Assembly: GCA_034509925.1 (NCBI GenBank)
Contig: CM067534.1
Span: 1,153,501 to 1,217,500 of the forward strand
Length of the DNA: 64,000 nucleotides
Source: Hirudinaria manillensis
Lineage: Eukaryota; Annelida; Clitellata; Hirudinida; Hirudinidae
Direction of reading: 5' to 3'
Part shown: positions 11,700-23,078 of the stretch, piece by piece
How the letters are laid out: the number at the start of each line of letters is the position of its first letter
Numbering within the stretch: position 1 is the stretch's first letter
The notes under the pieces: model-generated
Databases searched by the model: none
What the model was told of the DNA's origin: nothing
What the model saw: only the letters and a program-made list of their open reading frames with translations
Program-made: the position numbers and the translations under genes

Positions 11700-12958
11700 C
11701 CCAATCGTGTCTTTATTTATTTATTTTTTGATGGATTTCGATGCCTGATTTAGAGATGATTATCGTTTTGTGATCTGTGAAAGGATTAGATCCATTTGGA
11801 GATTTATATTTGTTGGATTGTTTTTTTTTTTTAATTTTATAGTTTATTTTATTTTTATTCTTTCCCAATTTACATAGATTATATATTTTAAGGTTTTCTC
11901 CAAAGTATTAATAACCAAAATTAAAACAAAAACCCAACATAAATCATTGCATGCTAACAAAGGACGTAAAACACAACATTTCTCTTTTCTTCTCTTCCTG
12001 TGCTTGATATATGATCAACAACAACAACAACAAAACAGCAGCAGTAGTAACAGTTTTCTCAGGGCCAACTGGTTCGCCCTCTACCCATCTCCCCAAAAAG
12101 CTTCCCCAACCACCCTCACCCAATCCACATACACCCGATAACCATCCACCACCCCTCACCACCCAGTAGGGCGTGTTGCATTCACCTCGGGTACGTGAAA
12201 AACTCCAGCGGTCCCGCGGGCAAAAGATTTAAGGTCGGCATAAATCGAGCATCTTTGGCCATCCTGTCTTTAAGGGTCTAAATCAGTGAAGCGGCATCTT
12301 CTTCCTGTGCACAAATCCTGTGGACTCTTTTACTTCTCTTTCGGTTTTTTTTCTGTCCATCTCTGTTTTTATTTTTATTTCCATTTTATTTATTTGCTTT
12401 ATTTATTATTTTTTTAATGTCTGGGAAAATTCAGAGTCAAATTCAGATGCAGCGGTGGCGGTGGTGTTGGAGGAATTCATGTGGGATCGATGGCTGTTGG
12501 TGAGTTCAACTTATCGGATCTCGAGGAGATGAACGAAGATGATGATGATGATGATGATGATGTTCATGGATGTTTCTGGTATTGTTGATGTTGTTTTTGT
12601 TGATGCTGTGTTTCTGTGGAGAAGTTGAAGAGGAATATAAGGGAAAAACTGGAATGCCTGCTGTTGTTAATGATGATAACGATGATAATAAGTCATTTAA
12701 GATGTAGTTGCTGTTGTTGATGTTATTGTTGTTGTTGTTGTCAATTGGTTGCTAGGAATAGACATAAACATATAAAGACAAACTTTGATACAAAAAACAT
12801 AAACATAAACACGGAACATTTCTAATAGCATCCAGTTTTCTATGCACATCAAGGACGGACGGACGGAGCGGAATGACTTTTCCCATCAAAGCGTCGAAGA
12901 TGTTAATAACGCCATGATAAGGAAGCAGAGATAAGAAAAATATTGGCTATGGTGATGA

Positions 12959-12992
<34 letters not shown>

Positions 12993-13270
12993 GTGTAAGT
13001 TATTTGTTTATTATTTAAATTATAAATAAACATCAAGTGACTTGACATCAAGTATTACTATACTGACACAGTGTTATATAAATATACTAATATAAATAAT
13101 AATAATAATAATTATTATTATTTATATTTGATATTACTTGATATTATAATTATAATTATATTAATAAATATTATTAATGGTTCGTCGGGGATGAGGTTAA
13201 TATTGATGATGAAGACCCTAACTGAGGTCGTCTTAAGGCATTCAGGAAGATCGGAGATAACAAGGATTGG
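11700..13270. repeat. Mixed intergenic DNA with CAA, GAT and GGT microsatellites
   Basis: It contains CAA triplets at 12015-12036 followed by CAG/TAG, GAT runs at 12538-12563 and 12953-12978, and a GGT run at 12978-12993. A GC-richer segment at 12180-12310 includes GGTCCCGCGGGC. A 70-codon frame at 12320-12532 starts in a T-rich stretch and is not convincing. No gene is called. Confidence 0.6.
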
Positions 13271-13271
13271 A

Positions 13272-13274
13272 TGG

Positions 13275-13307
<33 letters not shown>

Positions 13308-13335
13308 CGACGAAGATGATGACGACGACGACTGC
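13272..13335 (+). repeat. GAT/GAC triplet tract
   Basis: About 20 triplets, GAT first and then GAC-rich. The 141-codon frame at 13267-13692 that begins here is an Asp run followed by Leu/Ile/Tyr-rich translation of the next ATTT tract. Only the segment from about 13345 to 13475 has mixed composition, so I do not call a gene. Confidence 0.8.
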
Positions 13336-13496
13336 AAGGAGGAAGACAACAACAGCAACAACATTCTCAGCTGGATCTGGTCTGATTCATTCTGTCGAGA
13401 AAATCTCCGGGCAACCTATCTTATAGACGGTCCGTGCATTGAATCCACAACTTGTTGTCAGACGAAAAGGCAAAATAAATTTTCTGTTTGTTTTAA

Positions 13497-13612
13497 TTAT
13501 TTATCTATCTATTTATTTATCTGTTTATTTATTTATTTAAATATTTATTTATTTGTTTATTTAAATATTTTTATTTATTTATTTATTTACTTATTTATTT
13601 ATTTATTCATGA
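13497..13612 (+). repeat. (ATTT)n tetranucleotide tract
   Basis: ATTT units with ATCT, GTTT and AAAT interruptions over about 115 bp. Confidence 0.85.
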
Positions 13613-13699
13613 CGATGAAGATTGGTGATGCAATTTTTCGATCCCATTCTTTAAACATGTACCTGCTAAACCGATCCACGTCCTGTTACTAAACGGAAA

Positions 13700-15060
13700 T
13701 TTTCGATTAATTTTCCAACGTGTTTCTTCCAACGTTCGTCAGATGTCCTCGTTGGTGGGAATCAGGGATATTGAAACAGCTTTTATTCTGAGTTTAAAAT
13801 ATATTTTGAGCAAATTATAAGGTTATGTAATGTTTATTACATTAATTATTTGAATTAAAATCAATATAATTGACAATTCACATTAAAGTTCATAAAAATA
13901 AAGTTTTCTTTTATATTATTTACAATTTTTTAAATATAAAATCAATTATATCTCATATAATATTTAGAACAATGTTTTTAAACTGAAAAAATTAATTTAT
14001 TTAATTTTAATTTATTTTTATTGCTAAATATAATTTAATAAAGAAATAAATACTTTAAATTCATGTCTAAACATTATTAAACCTTAGGCTACACAGGCTA
14101 AAAGTAATTAATGAACCCATGCAAAAATACAAAGCATCAACAAGAACACAAACATTTACAAAGCATACAAAGCAGGTTTTTGAGATAATTTATGCGAGAG
14201 AGTCTTGAGCTAGCAATTTTTATTACTCAAACAAGTTTTTATGAAAAAATTTATTTGTTATTATTATTATTATATTGAAATGTAATAAAAAATATTTTTA
14301 CCAATTTTAAAATTAAAAAATACATAGCAAGAATATTTATAATTATTTACAAAATACATTACAAACCATTTTTTAATTTTTAAAATGAAAAATAACTTTA
14401 TTTCTAAAAACAATTGATGAAATTCGGTTATTTTTAAGATATTAATTATTACCATTAATATCCTTTTTCTTCTATAAAAAATTATTAATTTAATATTACA
14501 CAGCATAATTATTTTGTCATTTTTCATAATTAAATTTTTATTATTATAAAATTAATTTAAATTAATTAATTTTTATTATTACAAAATTAATTTAAAGCCA
14601 ACAAATATTTTCAAAATATTTTGGCCTATATATTTCAAATATTTTGTAAAACATTTAAAATAACATTAAAAAGGTTTGTTTATAAAAGCCCATAACATGA
14701 CCTTGTGATTTAAGAAACGACTGGGCATAAACTACAATTTAATTTTATTTATTTAAATAAAAAAATTAAATAAAACAAAACTTTTTTAGATACAATATTA
14801 TTTCTTAAAATGTTAAAAAACACTTTTTTAATATTTAAAATTACATTTTAAAGATTTATTTAAGAATCTCTATAATGTTAATAAATTCATCGTTACTGAA
14901 TAACCTCGTAACTCATAACTTTGCTAGCCATAAACCTTAGTCAATAAAAAATTATTATAAATTTCATTCAATTACATTTTTAAAAAAATTATTTCCTATT
15001 TTAAGCTATTTTTTTCCTTAAAGGTTGTAAATATTTTCAAAATGGCATAAATAATTCAAG
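13700..15060. other. AT-rich noncoding DNA
   Basis: Long A/T-only words. The only frame of note (minus strand, 14270-14527) is Lys/Ile/Phe/Asn-rich, as expected from composition alone. Confidence 0.6.
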
Positions 15061-15062
15061 GG

Positions 15063-15395
15063 ACCCCACCCATTCAAACAGCCAGCCACCCACCCACCTA
15101 TTCAAACAGGCACCCAAACAACCACCCACCCAAACTCTGCCCACTCGTCAGAAACGAAAGAGAAAATAAATCCAAACCAAGGAAATAGTGGAAACCATCA
15201 CATAAAACATCGCAAGAGAAGCAGATAAACAATGATTTCCTAGGTAAATAATTCACCATTTTCCTATCTATCTATCCGTCAGTCTGTCTGTCCATCCCTC
15301 CTTCAATCCGTCTGTCTGTCCTTCTGTTTTCCTGCAGTTCTCTCCCTCCAACCCTCTTTCCCTCGGTCTGTCCGTCTGTCCTCCCGATCAGATTC
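15063..15395 (+). repeat. Degenerate CCCA and CTGT/ATCC pyrimidine-rich arrays
   Basis: Repeated ACCCACCC and ATTCAAACAG words at 15063-15137 are followed by CTATC, GTCTGTC and CCTCC words at 15262-15390. These are decayed tetranucleotide arrays with strong strand asymmetry (pyrimidine-rich plus strand). Confidence 0.6.
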
Positions 15396-15399
15396 TTGA

Positions 15400-16090
15400 G
15401 GACCACTTGAGATAATTCTTCCTAATTCAAACAACTCTGCCAAATGCTTTATCGTCCGGCTCGTGTAAGCATGCTTAATTTGTGCTTACCTGGCGTTGTT
15501 TTTATGGCTCGTAATTTATTTATCTATTTACTTATTTTTTTGGTTCGTAATTAATTATATTAAATTTATATTAAGAAATATTAATTCTTATTTTTTATTA
15601 TTTACGAGTTTAAATCATTATTTATTGACGTTCGTATTGCTAATTGTGATTTATTGTTTTATTGGAAAATGTAATTATTTTAGTTTTAATGGAAAATAAT
15701 TATTTTAATTAATTTATTATTATATTACATTATTTCTCTCGTTGTTTCTAAGTTATTATGATGAAGAAAAATATTTGTTTTGAATTTAATACCTTTTAAA
15801 GTATAAGCAACAAAAGTATATTGAGAATTAAATAAATTGTATAGTTATTTATCGGCGGTTTAAATAAATAAATAAATTAATATTATTATTAAAATTTAAC
15901 CATTAAAATATTATTTTCTAAATTTTCGTTCCAAAACTTTAAATTTAAAATATATTTTTAAGGTTCATTTGTCATTATTATTTAAAAATGTTTGATTGAT
16001 TGATTTATTTTTGAAATTTATTTTACATATTTTCATTCAAGCATAGATCTTGTAACACCTTGATCAATATATTTATTTACTTTATTATTT
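15400..16090. other. AT-rich noncoding DNA
   Basis: Nothing beyond a GC-richer 80 bp at 15400-15500 and a Tyr/Leu/Ile-rich frame at 15496-15699 that follows from composition. Confidence 0.5.
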
Positions 16091-16093
16091 ATT

Positions 16094-16255
16094 TTAATAT
16101 TTTAATAATAAATAAATCAGGTCCACAATTGATTGTAATGTGTCCATCATTGATGAATATTTACAATCCTTTCTGAGGGAATTTTTACGGGCACCTGTAA
16201 ATCCTAGTTGTAGATTTTCAATTTCATCCCGGATGTTTCTTTTTATTCCATACGT
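16094..16255 (-). CDS. Possible 3'-terminal coding exon, unknown
   Basis: On the minus strand a pyrimidine-rich run ending TTATGCAG (AG at 16257-16256) precedes an open frame of 53 codons to TAA at 16096-16094. The peptide begins TYGIKRNIRDEIENLQ and continues with basic and polar mixed composition unlike the repeat-derived peptides nearby. Several AATAAA-like strings follow the stop, although they are common in such AT-rich DNA. The frame continues upstream to a GTG at 16279, so an unspliced version is also possible. I recognise no family. The CRE/CCAAT/E2F cluster at 16488-16582 lies 230 bp upstream on this strand. Confidence 0.22.
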   Translation of the reverse strand, partial: TYGIKRNIRDEIENLQLGFTGARKNSLRKDCKYSSMMDTLQSIVDLIYLLLKY

Positions 16256-16394
16256 CTGCATAAGGAGTGGAGTCGACACATTATTATTTTTTTGTTATTA
16301 TTAATATTATTATTATTATATATTTAATAAATGATTATTATATCAATTAATTGTAAAATAGTAATACAAACTAATTTCTTCCTCAGTTTATCTG

Positions 16395-16475
16395 TCCATC
16401 CATCCATCCATTCATCCATCCATCCATCCATCCCCGCACCCATCACCATCACCCACACATCCATCCATCCATCAG
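16395..16475 (+). repeat. ATCC tetranucleotide array
   Basis: CATC/ATCC units with CCCATCACC interruptions. The overlapping frames on both strands are repeat translations (Ser/Ile/His/Pro or Met/Asp/Gly/Trp). Confidence 0.85.
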
Positions 16476-16487
16476 CACCACCCCTTG

Positions 16488-16582
16488 TGACGTCATTGGT
16501 GGTCGTCCATAAATCTGCACCAATTTGCTTCACTTGGACTTATGGAGATCCGTTGTTTGCAAATATTGGTTTTATTTGGCGC
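16488..16582. promoter_or_regulatory. Promoter-like cluster: CRE, three CCAAT boxes, E2F
   Basis: Within 95 bp lie TGACGTCA (16488-16495), ATTGG (16495-16499), CCAAT (16520-16524), ATTGG (16565-16569) and TTTGGCGC (16575-16582). CREB/ATF, NF-Y and E2F families bind these, and CCAAT multiples with an E2F site are typical of cell-cycle promoters. There is no TATA box. Direction is uncertain. The best downstream candidate is the minus-strand exon at 16094-16255. An ATG at 16604 on the plus strand opens only a short frame. Confidence 0.4.
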
Positions 16583-16806
16583 TCGATTTGCTTCTCTGAG
16601 ACGCCATGTTTTCGATTATTTTTGTTGTAATTTTATTTTAATTTATTTTATTTAATTATTTGTTAATTTAGGTTGATTTAAATTGGTAACAAACGTTGCG
16701 TAATTTGATTTCAAAACGTTTGTTAAGCTTTGCTATTAAAGGTTATTTTTATTATTTATCAAATTAAGTATTTTTAATAAACAATTCTTATTTATAATTA
16801 TTATAT

Positions 16807-16812
16807 AATAAG

Positions 16813-16848
<36 letters not shown>

Positions 16849-16850
16849 TT
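16807..16850 (+). repeat. (ATT)n microsatellite
   Basis: About 13 near-pure ATT triplets. Confidence 0.9.
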
Positions 16851-17230
16851 ATTTCAGTATAAAAATTTTCGTCATATTTTTTTGTTTGCGATTTTCTTGA
16901 AGAAATTCCGATAAAATCTTTTCGCGATAAACTTTCGATTTGTTTATTGCACGAATTCTTAGAAAAGCACAAAGCATGGCTAAGTGTGCTCAGGGATTAT
17001 TTATGACATTTGATATCCAAATTAACTTTAAATACAATTATTACCTTCATTGCAGATTGTACAAAAAATGGTTTCTAGAATATAATTTGACCAATTTGTG
17101 GACAAAATAAATTTTTTACAGAATCAAGATGTTACTCTGCTTTATTTGATAATGCAAGTAGCATTTTGTTTGTAATTATGAAAACAAAGCCAGAAGATTC
17201 TAGAAATTCATCTTCATTGTCTTCATCTTC

Positions 17231-17620
17231 ATGAACACATCCGTGTCATCTCTCCGCATTCTTAGTCTTCAAAGTTTTCCGGAATTAATTTCTCCTGTAA
17301 GAAAGAGTTCATCACAACAAAAAACGAACAAACATCTTTTAGCTGCTTTCAAACTTTTTCCAGATTGCTTTATGGCCATCCTCGTATCAATGCATCGATC
17401 GTCTCTTCAGGATGGAATTCCAGCAGATCTACAGGCTTCCATGTCGATGATGGAGTAATCTCCACGTCCGTGAAGAGATTTCCTGTCTTCTGCCAAAAAC
17501 ACAGCGGCTGCTCCATGTCCGCTTCTCGGGCATTGATCGAATGCCGGGGTATACATGTATCATCACTCTTTTCTTCTTTAAGATCAGGTGCGGCTTATAC
17601 TCGAATGGAGGCTTTATGAC
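17231..17620 (+). other. GC-richer island with two short overlapping ORFs; DNA-transposon-like end
   Basis: A 75-codon ATG frame (17231-17458, starting MNTSVSSLRILSLQ) and an overlapping 84-codon frame (17365-17619, TTG start) have mixed composition but no recognised family. Near the end, GTGCGGCTTATACTCGA (17590-17606) resembles sequence I recall from the ends of pogo/Tigger-type DNA transposons. I could not find the matching opposite end in this window, so a solo fragment or chance match are both possible. Confidence 0.2.
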
Positions 17621-17749
17621 CGCGCTTGGGTGTTGGGTACTCCGTCATATTGGTTGCTTTGGATTCTATGAGTTACGGTCATTCCTAGCGATATTTTCAA
17701 TAGTTTTATTTTAAAACTAAAAACTAAAAAAAACTTCACAATTGCCATA

Positions 17750-17926
17750 AGAATGTCATTGTCCTTGGATGGATTGCTTGACCCCGTGGGGTCAAATTCC
17801 CCTCTGACCTGAACAGGGTTACGATTTTAAATGAGGTCAAGATGGGGTGGTGGATGGGTTAGGGCGTTCAACCCCAGAAGGATGGAACTAAAGAAAGAAA
17901 GAAAGAATGAATGAATGCATGAATGA
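17750..17926 (+). mobile_element. Possible short retroposon (SINE-like) remnant
   Basis: Features from left to right are a stem with TTGACCCC/GGGGTCAA arms (17778-17795), TGACCT/AGGTCA inverted half-sites, a second small stem GGGTT/AACCC whose 3' side is a B-box-like GTTCAACCC, and then a tail of AAAG and AATG repeats to about 17926. A terminal stem followed by a simple-repeat tail is usual for LINE- or SINE-derived copies. I see no clear A-box or target-site duplication, so the call is tentative. Confidence 0.25.
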
Positions 17927-18196
17927 GAAACAACTGGGAGCGGGGTCCGAATAGAAAAGCTGGAGAGAATTTCTAGAGGAAATAAAATTTGAGTGCCTCG
18001 TAAAGTCTGCGAGAAAAGTGGGTCTGCGACATGTAATCATATTTCCTTGCAGTTTTACGTTTCTTGGTCGTGCAGGAAAAAAAGAAGAAGAGAGACAGAG
18101 AAGCAAAAGGGTGGAAGAGTTTGGTGGAGACTGGAATAAATCATTCACTGGCGTACAATTCCAATTACAAGCTGAGTCGTAATACACACGCGCGGA

Positions 18197-18204
18197 TATA
18201 AAAG
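18197..18204 (+). promoter_or_regulatory. TATA box TATAAAAG
   Basis: A canonical TATAAAAG in a GC-rich setting (CGCGCGG directly upstream). A start would be expected near 18225-18230, and an ATG frame begins at 18297. Confidence 0.3.
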
Positions 18205-18296
18205 TTTTAGGAGGTGCAGAAGGGACAATTTATAGTCGAAGCCGCGACTGATCGAAAGAGACCGAAGACGCTTTCTGCGAATGAAGGAATCAAAAA

Positions 18297-18476
18297 ATGA
18301 AAAGAAAAAGAGAGAAGTTTCCAGATGATGCGAAGGAAAAAATCGTTGACGAACTGGCCGGCATAAAGGAGCTCTTAAATACAGGGCCGATGCTTCTGTA
18401 TCGCGTTAGCCATTTTTATTTTATTCCCATCAAAATGTATATATTTCGATATTCGCTTCGTTTTTTTTTTGCTTAA
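18297..18476 (+). CDS. Candidate small ORF, 59 codons, unknown
   Basis: ATG with A at -3 and about 95 bp after a TATA box. Residues 1-34 are charged and helix-like (MKRKREKFPDDAKEKIVDEL, then AGIKELL and a Gly-Pro). The remainder is Phe/Tyr-rich and looks like AT-rich noncoding sequence, so if real the coding part may end at a splice site near 18390. I recognise no family. Confidence 0.18.
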   Translation: MKRKREKFPDDAKEKIVDELAGIKELLNTGPMLLYRVSHFYFIPIKMYIFRYSLRFFFA

Positions 18477-18501
18477 TGTTTTGAGGTATATTGCTATATT
18501 G

Positions 18502-18777
18502 TTAGAAAATTGTGCAGAAACAACGATGGCATTCGTTGTTGTAGTTATTGCCGCAGCAGTCGTTGCTAGGATGTGGTTGAATCGACATAAATGTGGGTGC
18601 ATCATTTCGATCAGAAAAACTCATAAATAAATGCCGAGGGTAAAAGGTTGCAGACTCTGCACGGAAAGATAGCGAAAGAAGATGACGAAACTCGCATCCT
18701 CCATGCACAACTTCATCCCCAATTGGCAAAATTCTTCCAGGGAATGACGATATGAGGGTCCAGTCTAATCCATCCAT
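18502..18777 (-). CDS. Candidate ORF, 91 codons, unknown
   Basis: The ATG start lies in a short CATCC repeat. The peptide (starting MDGLDWTLISSFPGRILPIG) is high-complexity through about residue 70, then becomes Asn/Cys-rich. There is no signal peptide and I recognise no domain. It lies within the GC-richer 17.2-19.7 kb stretch and is convergent with 18297-18476 (25-bp gap between stops). There is no independent support. Confidence 0.18.
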   Translation of the reverse strand: MDGLDWTLISSFPGRILPIGDEVVHGGCEFRHLLSLSFRAESATFYPRHLFMSFSDRNDAPTFMSIQPHPSNDCCGNNYNNECHRCFCTIF

Positions 18778-18966
18778 CCATCCATTCCTACAGATCAGCT
18801 CCTGAAACTACAAAACCAGATGGAATTCTAAAACATCAACGTCTACAAGAATCCATCGATCGAGAAAAGTCACAAACTGAGAAATAAAGGAAAATCTTTC
18901 TCTTCCTGGAAAAAGCGATGACTTGATGCCGATCGATAGAACCTCATCCGTGGAGAGCAAAAATAA

Positions 18967-19254
18967 ATGGAAAAAGGATTCCGGATCTGGAAGTCGAAAA
19001 GTATCCAGCTGTACGCTCGTCTGCAGACCTGCCTCTCTGGAATTTCCATAATCAGAGAACGTATCTTTTTTTTTTTATCTTCATCCCTCTTTCTATCAAC
19101 CTGGTTGGATCACGGGCATCTCGACCTTGCCTTTCGCAATCCTAAAAGTGCCCTTCAATCCATCCTCTCTCTTTTATCTATGTTTCTCCCTCTGTCTGTG
19201 ATGTGTTTATCATCTTCTGAAAGATCAAAAAGCCACGAGTTCTCTTCATCGTGA
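18967..19254 (+). CDS. Candidate ORF, 95 codons, unknown
   Basis: ATG with G at +4 opens MEKGFRIWKSKSIQLYARLQ, followed by Ser/Leu/Phe-rich hydrophobic runs around residues 33-45 and 65-80 that come from a pyrimidine-rich stretch. No family is recognised. A further GTG-start frame at 19348-19590 becomes Asn-rich in a CAA tract and is not called. Confidence 0.15.
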   Translation: MEKGFRIWKSKSIQLYARLQTCLSGISIIRERIFFFLSSSLFLSTWLDHGHLDLAFRNPKSALQSILSLLSMFLPLSVMCLSSSERSKSHEFSSS

Positions 19255-19749
19255 ACTTGAATCAGTTATGAATTTAATGCACCGATCTGAAGCAGTCTGA
19301 ATTTATGCACGATTAGGAGATTAAAAAAGCGCACGACGTTTGAGAAAGTGCGAAAGATTAACTGCCATTTATCAGATGTCATAATCGCAACGCTAGACTT
19401 CGCATTAATTGGCACCAATTTAAATAAACTTTGTCAAAGCAGAGAAACTACTTTCTACATCACCAGCAACAACAACAGCAACATAGTCATCAACATCAAC
19501 AACAACAACAGCAAGAAAACCAATTTAGCCGATAAAATCATTCCAGGCGATGGCTTCTGCCAGGGAGAAGATGGATTGAAGGGGGAATGAAAGTCATCCT
19601 GTAAAAGGTAAGACGGGCGTATACTTGCTCAGACACGTGTGTTCCACCAGATGGATGAGCGCCAAGGGAAAAATTTCCAACACTCCTTGTACACGGAATT
19701 CGCTAACGTCTCGAGAAACTAACAACAACAACATCGCGGGTAGCATCGT

Positions 19750-19895
19750 ATAGGGCCAAGTGAGTGGATGTATTGTGGGTGAATGGGTGGGTAGGTGAAT
19801 GAGTGAGGGAGTGGGTGAGTGAGCGAGCGAGCGAATGATTTACGAATACTGTAAATCATCGAGTGAACGAACGAACGAACGGGTGAATGACAAAA
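19750..19895 (+). repeat. Degenerate GTGA/GGTG/GCGA/ACGA tetranucleotide array
   Basis: Purine-rich tetranucleotides (GTGAATG, GGTGGGTAG, GAGCGAGC, GAACGAAC) are split by an inverted repeat at 19835-19859 with 9-bp perfect arms (ATGATTTAC and GTAAATCAT) and a 7-nt loop. The hairpin separates two blocks of different tetranucleotide composition. Confidence 0.65.
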
Positions 19896-20209
19896 CCTCC
19901 AAAGACCTTGACAAACATCCATCCACCCGTGCTAACCCAGCTCCCCCAAACTCCTCACAACTGAACCCGGGGAGTCGTAAATCAAGTCCTACGAATGACA
20001 GAAGCTTTTCAATTCTGACTTTTCAGAAGACTTCAATGGTCGAAACGAACTAACTTATTCATGAAGCCCTTGATTTGCTTAGCAGTCAATAAATTATGCT
20101 TCGCGCTGCGCCGTAGGGCTTTAAATCCTGGTCCTAAATTGGCTCCAAAGAACAATAATGTGACCCCAACGACAGGATTAATGAGGCCAGTTAATTGATT
20201 AGTTAACTG

Positions 20210-22680
20210 ATTAACTCCGTTGTTTGTGAGTGCTTGAGAATTTCCTTGAACTTGTGTATATATATAAATATATTTTTATTAATTTATTTCAGCATTTATT
20301 TAATTTTAAGGTGAAATTGGATTTATCAGACTTTTAAGTGGTAGTTAATTAATAGTTTGTGTTACAAATGCCATTACACCAATTACACTGCAGTTATAAA
20401 GATTTGATTTAAAGTCGAATAATAAAGAATTTATTTATGAGTTAAATAATAATAATAATAATAATAATAATAACTTAATGTAGTTAAACTATTTGTTGCC
20501 AAAATATGATTATTAATTATTGCATTAATATATAATTCGGTAAACGTGAAATTATTGATGTAAATTTATTTATAAAATGATTTATTAATGTCTTAATTTC
20601 AAAAATGAGTTTTTAATTACGTGAACTTATGGACCCACAACCAAGTCAAGAGTTCCACGTGATATGTTTCAAAAGAATGCTTTATGAAAAAAATTCAATG
20701 TAAATTGAATTAATACATTATTTAAATAAATAAATAAATTTAATTAATTAAATAAATTGATTAATGTAATTATTATTGATAATATATTTAAACATAAAGT
20801 CGTTTAAAATTGTAATTAAAAATAATTTCTCTATTTGTATTGTTTCCTAACAAATCATAATCATCCCCTGTTTATAATTTTGTAATTTTCTAAATAAAAC
20901 ATAAAACACATTAAATCAAAAAAATATATTTAGATTCCAACCGAAAAAAATCCAAACACTTTCTTGAGATGAGACCCAATGGTCCAGTTAATGTATAAAA
21001 TATTTATAAAATTAAACGTTAAATAATAAAAATTCATAAAAATTAAACTGAAAATAATAAATATTTATAAAATAAAGAAGCAGTTTATAAGCCAAAAAGG
21101 GGGCAATATCCATCAATTTTCAGCTTTTTATGGTCCTTTTGTGAAGCAAAATTATTTTAAAAATCGGAAACCTTGGGTATTAAATTTGAATTTATATATT
21201 TTATTTATTATAAAATCAAGTAATATTTTAGAAAACAAATAAATTTGATAATAATATGAGTAATATTATTTGTTCAATTTTTAATTTTAATAATTTTATT
21301 TTTAACTCCAAAAAAGAAAAGAATTATAAAACTGAAAGGATGAAGAATTAGGTTATTGTTATGATAACTAATAACATTTAACAGGGTTTATAGTAATAAT
21401 AATAAATAATAATAATAATAATAATAATTGTTATTATTATTATTATCATGTTTTAATTATAAATATTATTATTATTTGCTCGATTTCATTCATTTGTACA
21501 TTTTTAAATGTTATCATTGAATATAATAACATTATTTAAATTTATCTATGAATGAAAACAACATATAATTTTAAAATATAGATTATTTAAAGTTATTTAG
21601 ACAATTGAAACTTAAACATAAAATTAAATAAATATACAATTATTAGTAAATATTTATTATTTAAACAACACTTTTGTCTAAATGCAGTTATAAGTAAATC
21701 TTATAAATATATATAATAAATTTAAGGAACAAATATATATTTAATTTTAAATATTTTCTGAGATTAATTCATAAATCACCTAAATTGATATTCCTTAAAT
21801 TCTAACACTTTGCATAAATTATGCTCGTCTAAAAATAAGAAGGCCTCTGATTTCAAGACGAAATATTCGGTTGTTTACTTGTAAATTAAAAACAAAAAAT
21901 TATTTATTGAACCTGAATTTTAAAATTAAATTTAAATTTAATTGTTTTTATTAATACATTTTTATAATAAAACGTAAAATATCGGAAATAGAATTCGTTT
22001 GATTCCAAAGCTTCATTGTGTACGTAGGAATTGGAAGACTTTGCATCGCCACCTCATGAATTATTTGCAAAAAAAATTTTCTTATTTATTACATTTTAAT
22101 TCTTTAACTAAATTATTTTTATTGGCTTAAAATGTTTTGGATTAAGAAAAATTATTTGTTATTTATAATTATTTATAAATAAATGTCTTTTCAACACTGG
22201 TTAACATCATTTACATTTATGGTGTGGATTAGCTAACGGATTAGTGTTACAAAACACGAATTTCAATTAAAAGTGATATGATAAATATTAAAATTAATAA
22301 TACAATATTACTGTAATTCGATAAATACTAGTAGAAAATGGCTATTGTCATTTTAAAAAATATAATTTGTCTCAATAAACATGATTTTATAATAATAAAA
22401 CATAAAATATTTTATTTTTAGAACTAAAATACCCACGAAAATAAGATCTATTTACTTTCATTTTAGAGGAAAATTTAATTTATGGTCGTGTCTTATTTTT
22501 AGGAAAGCAAATTATGCAGACATATCAGAGGTTTTTTTTGTTTATTTCTTTGCTGTTTCAGTAGCAATATCACGTGAAATCAAATAATAAATAAAATAAA
22601 ATAAATAATGAATAAAAATAAAACAACCAAACAAACTTTAGCAGTATGAAACATTAAAAAAAAAATCAAGATGATTCTAA
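20210..22680. other. AT-rich noncoding DNA
   Basis: A/T-dominated, with short AAT runs at 20446-20474 and 21399-21445. CACGTG E-boxes occur at 20656-20661 and 22571-22576. No ORF of interest is present. Confidence 0.6.
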
Positions 22681-22686
22681 TAAATC

Positions 22687-22945
22687 TCATTCATTCATTC
22701 CTATATTCATTCATTCTTTTCTTCGTTCGTTCGTTCAATCATTCATTACAATGGCTTTCAATCAAGTGATCGGTTTAAAACTTTACAAAAATCAATGTGA
22801 CTTCAAAAATTTTCATTCATTCCTTCATTGGTTGGTTTTTTCAATCAAACAACTACAACAACAACAATCATCATCATCAACAACAACAACAGCAACAACA
22901 ATCATCATCAACAACAACAACAACAGCAACAACGACCACAACAAT
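22687..22945 (+). repeat. CATT/GTTC tetranucleotides then CAA/CAT triplets
   Basis: 22687-22747 holds CATT units then GTTC units. 22850-22945 alternates blocks of CAACAA and CATCAT. The two overlapping frames in this stretch encode Gln/Ser/Thr/Asn runs and are repeat translations. Confidence 0.8.
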
Positions 22946-23078
22946 TATTTACAACTGATTTTTATTTCCAAGGCATTCTTAGAATCCAGAAATTTTCAGT
23001 CCGACTATTTCGGTCCACGTTTCTGATAATTTAGGGCCGCTAAAGGCGTATAATGATATTCTGCAACCACATTTAGCA

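Noticed and set aside
13267-13692. 141-codon ORF starting in an Asp run
   Set aside because: Both ends are microsatellite translations (GAT and ATTT); the 40-codon middle alone does not support a gene.
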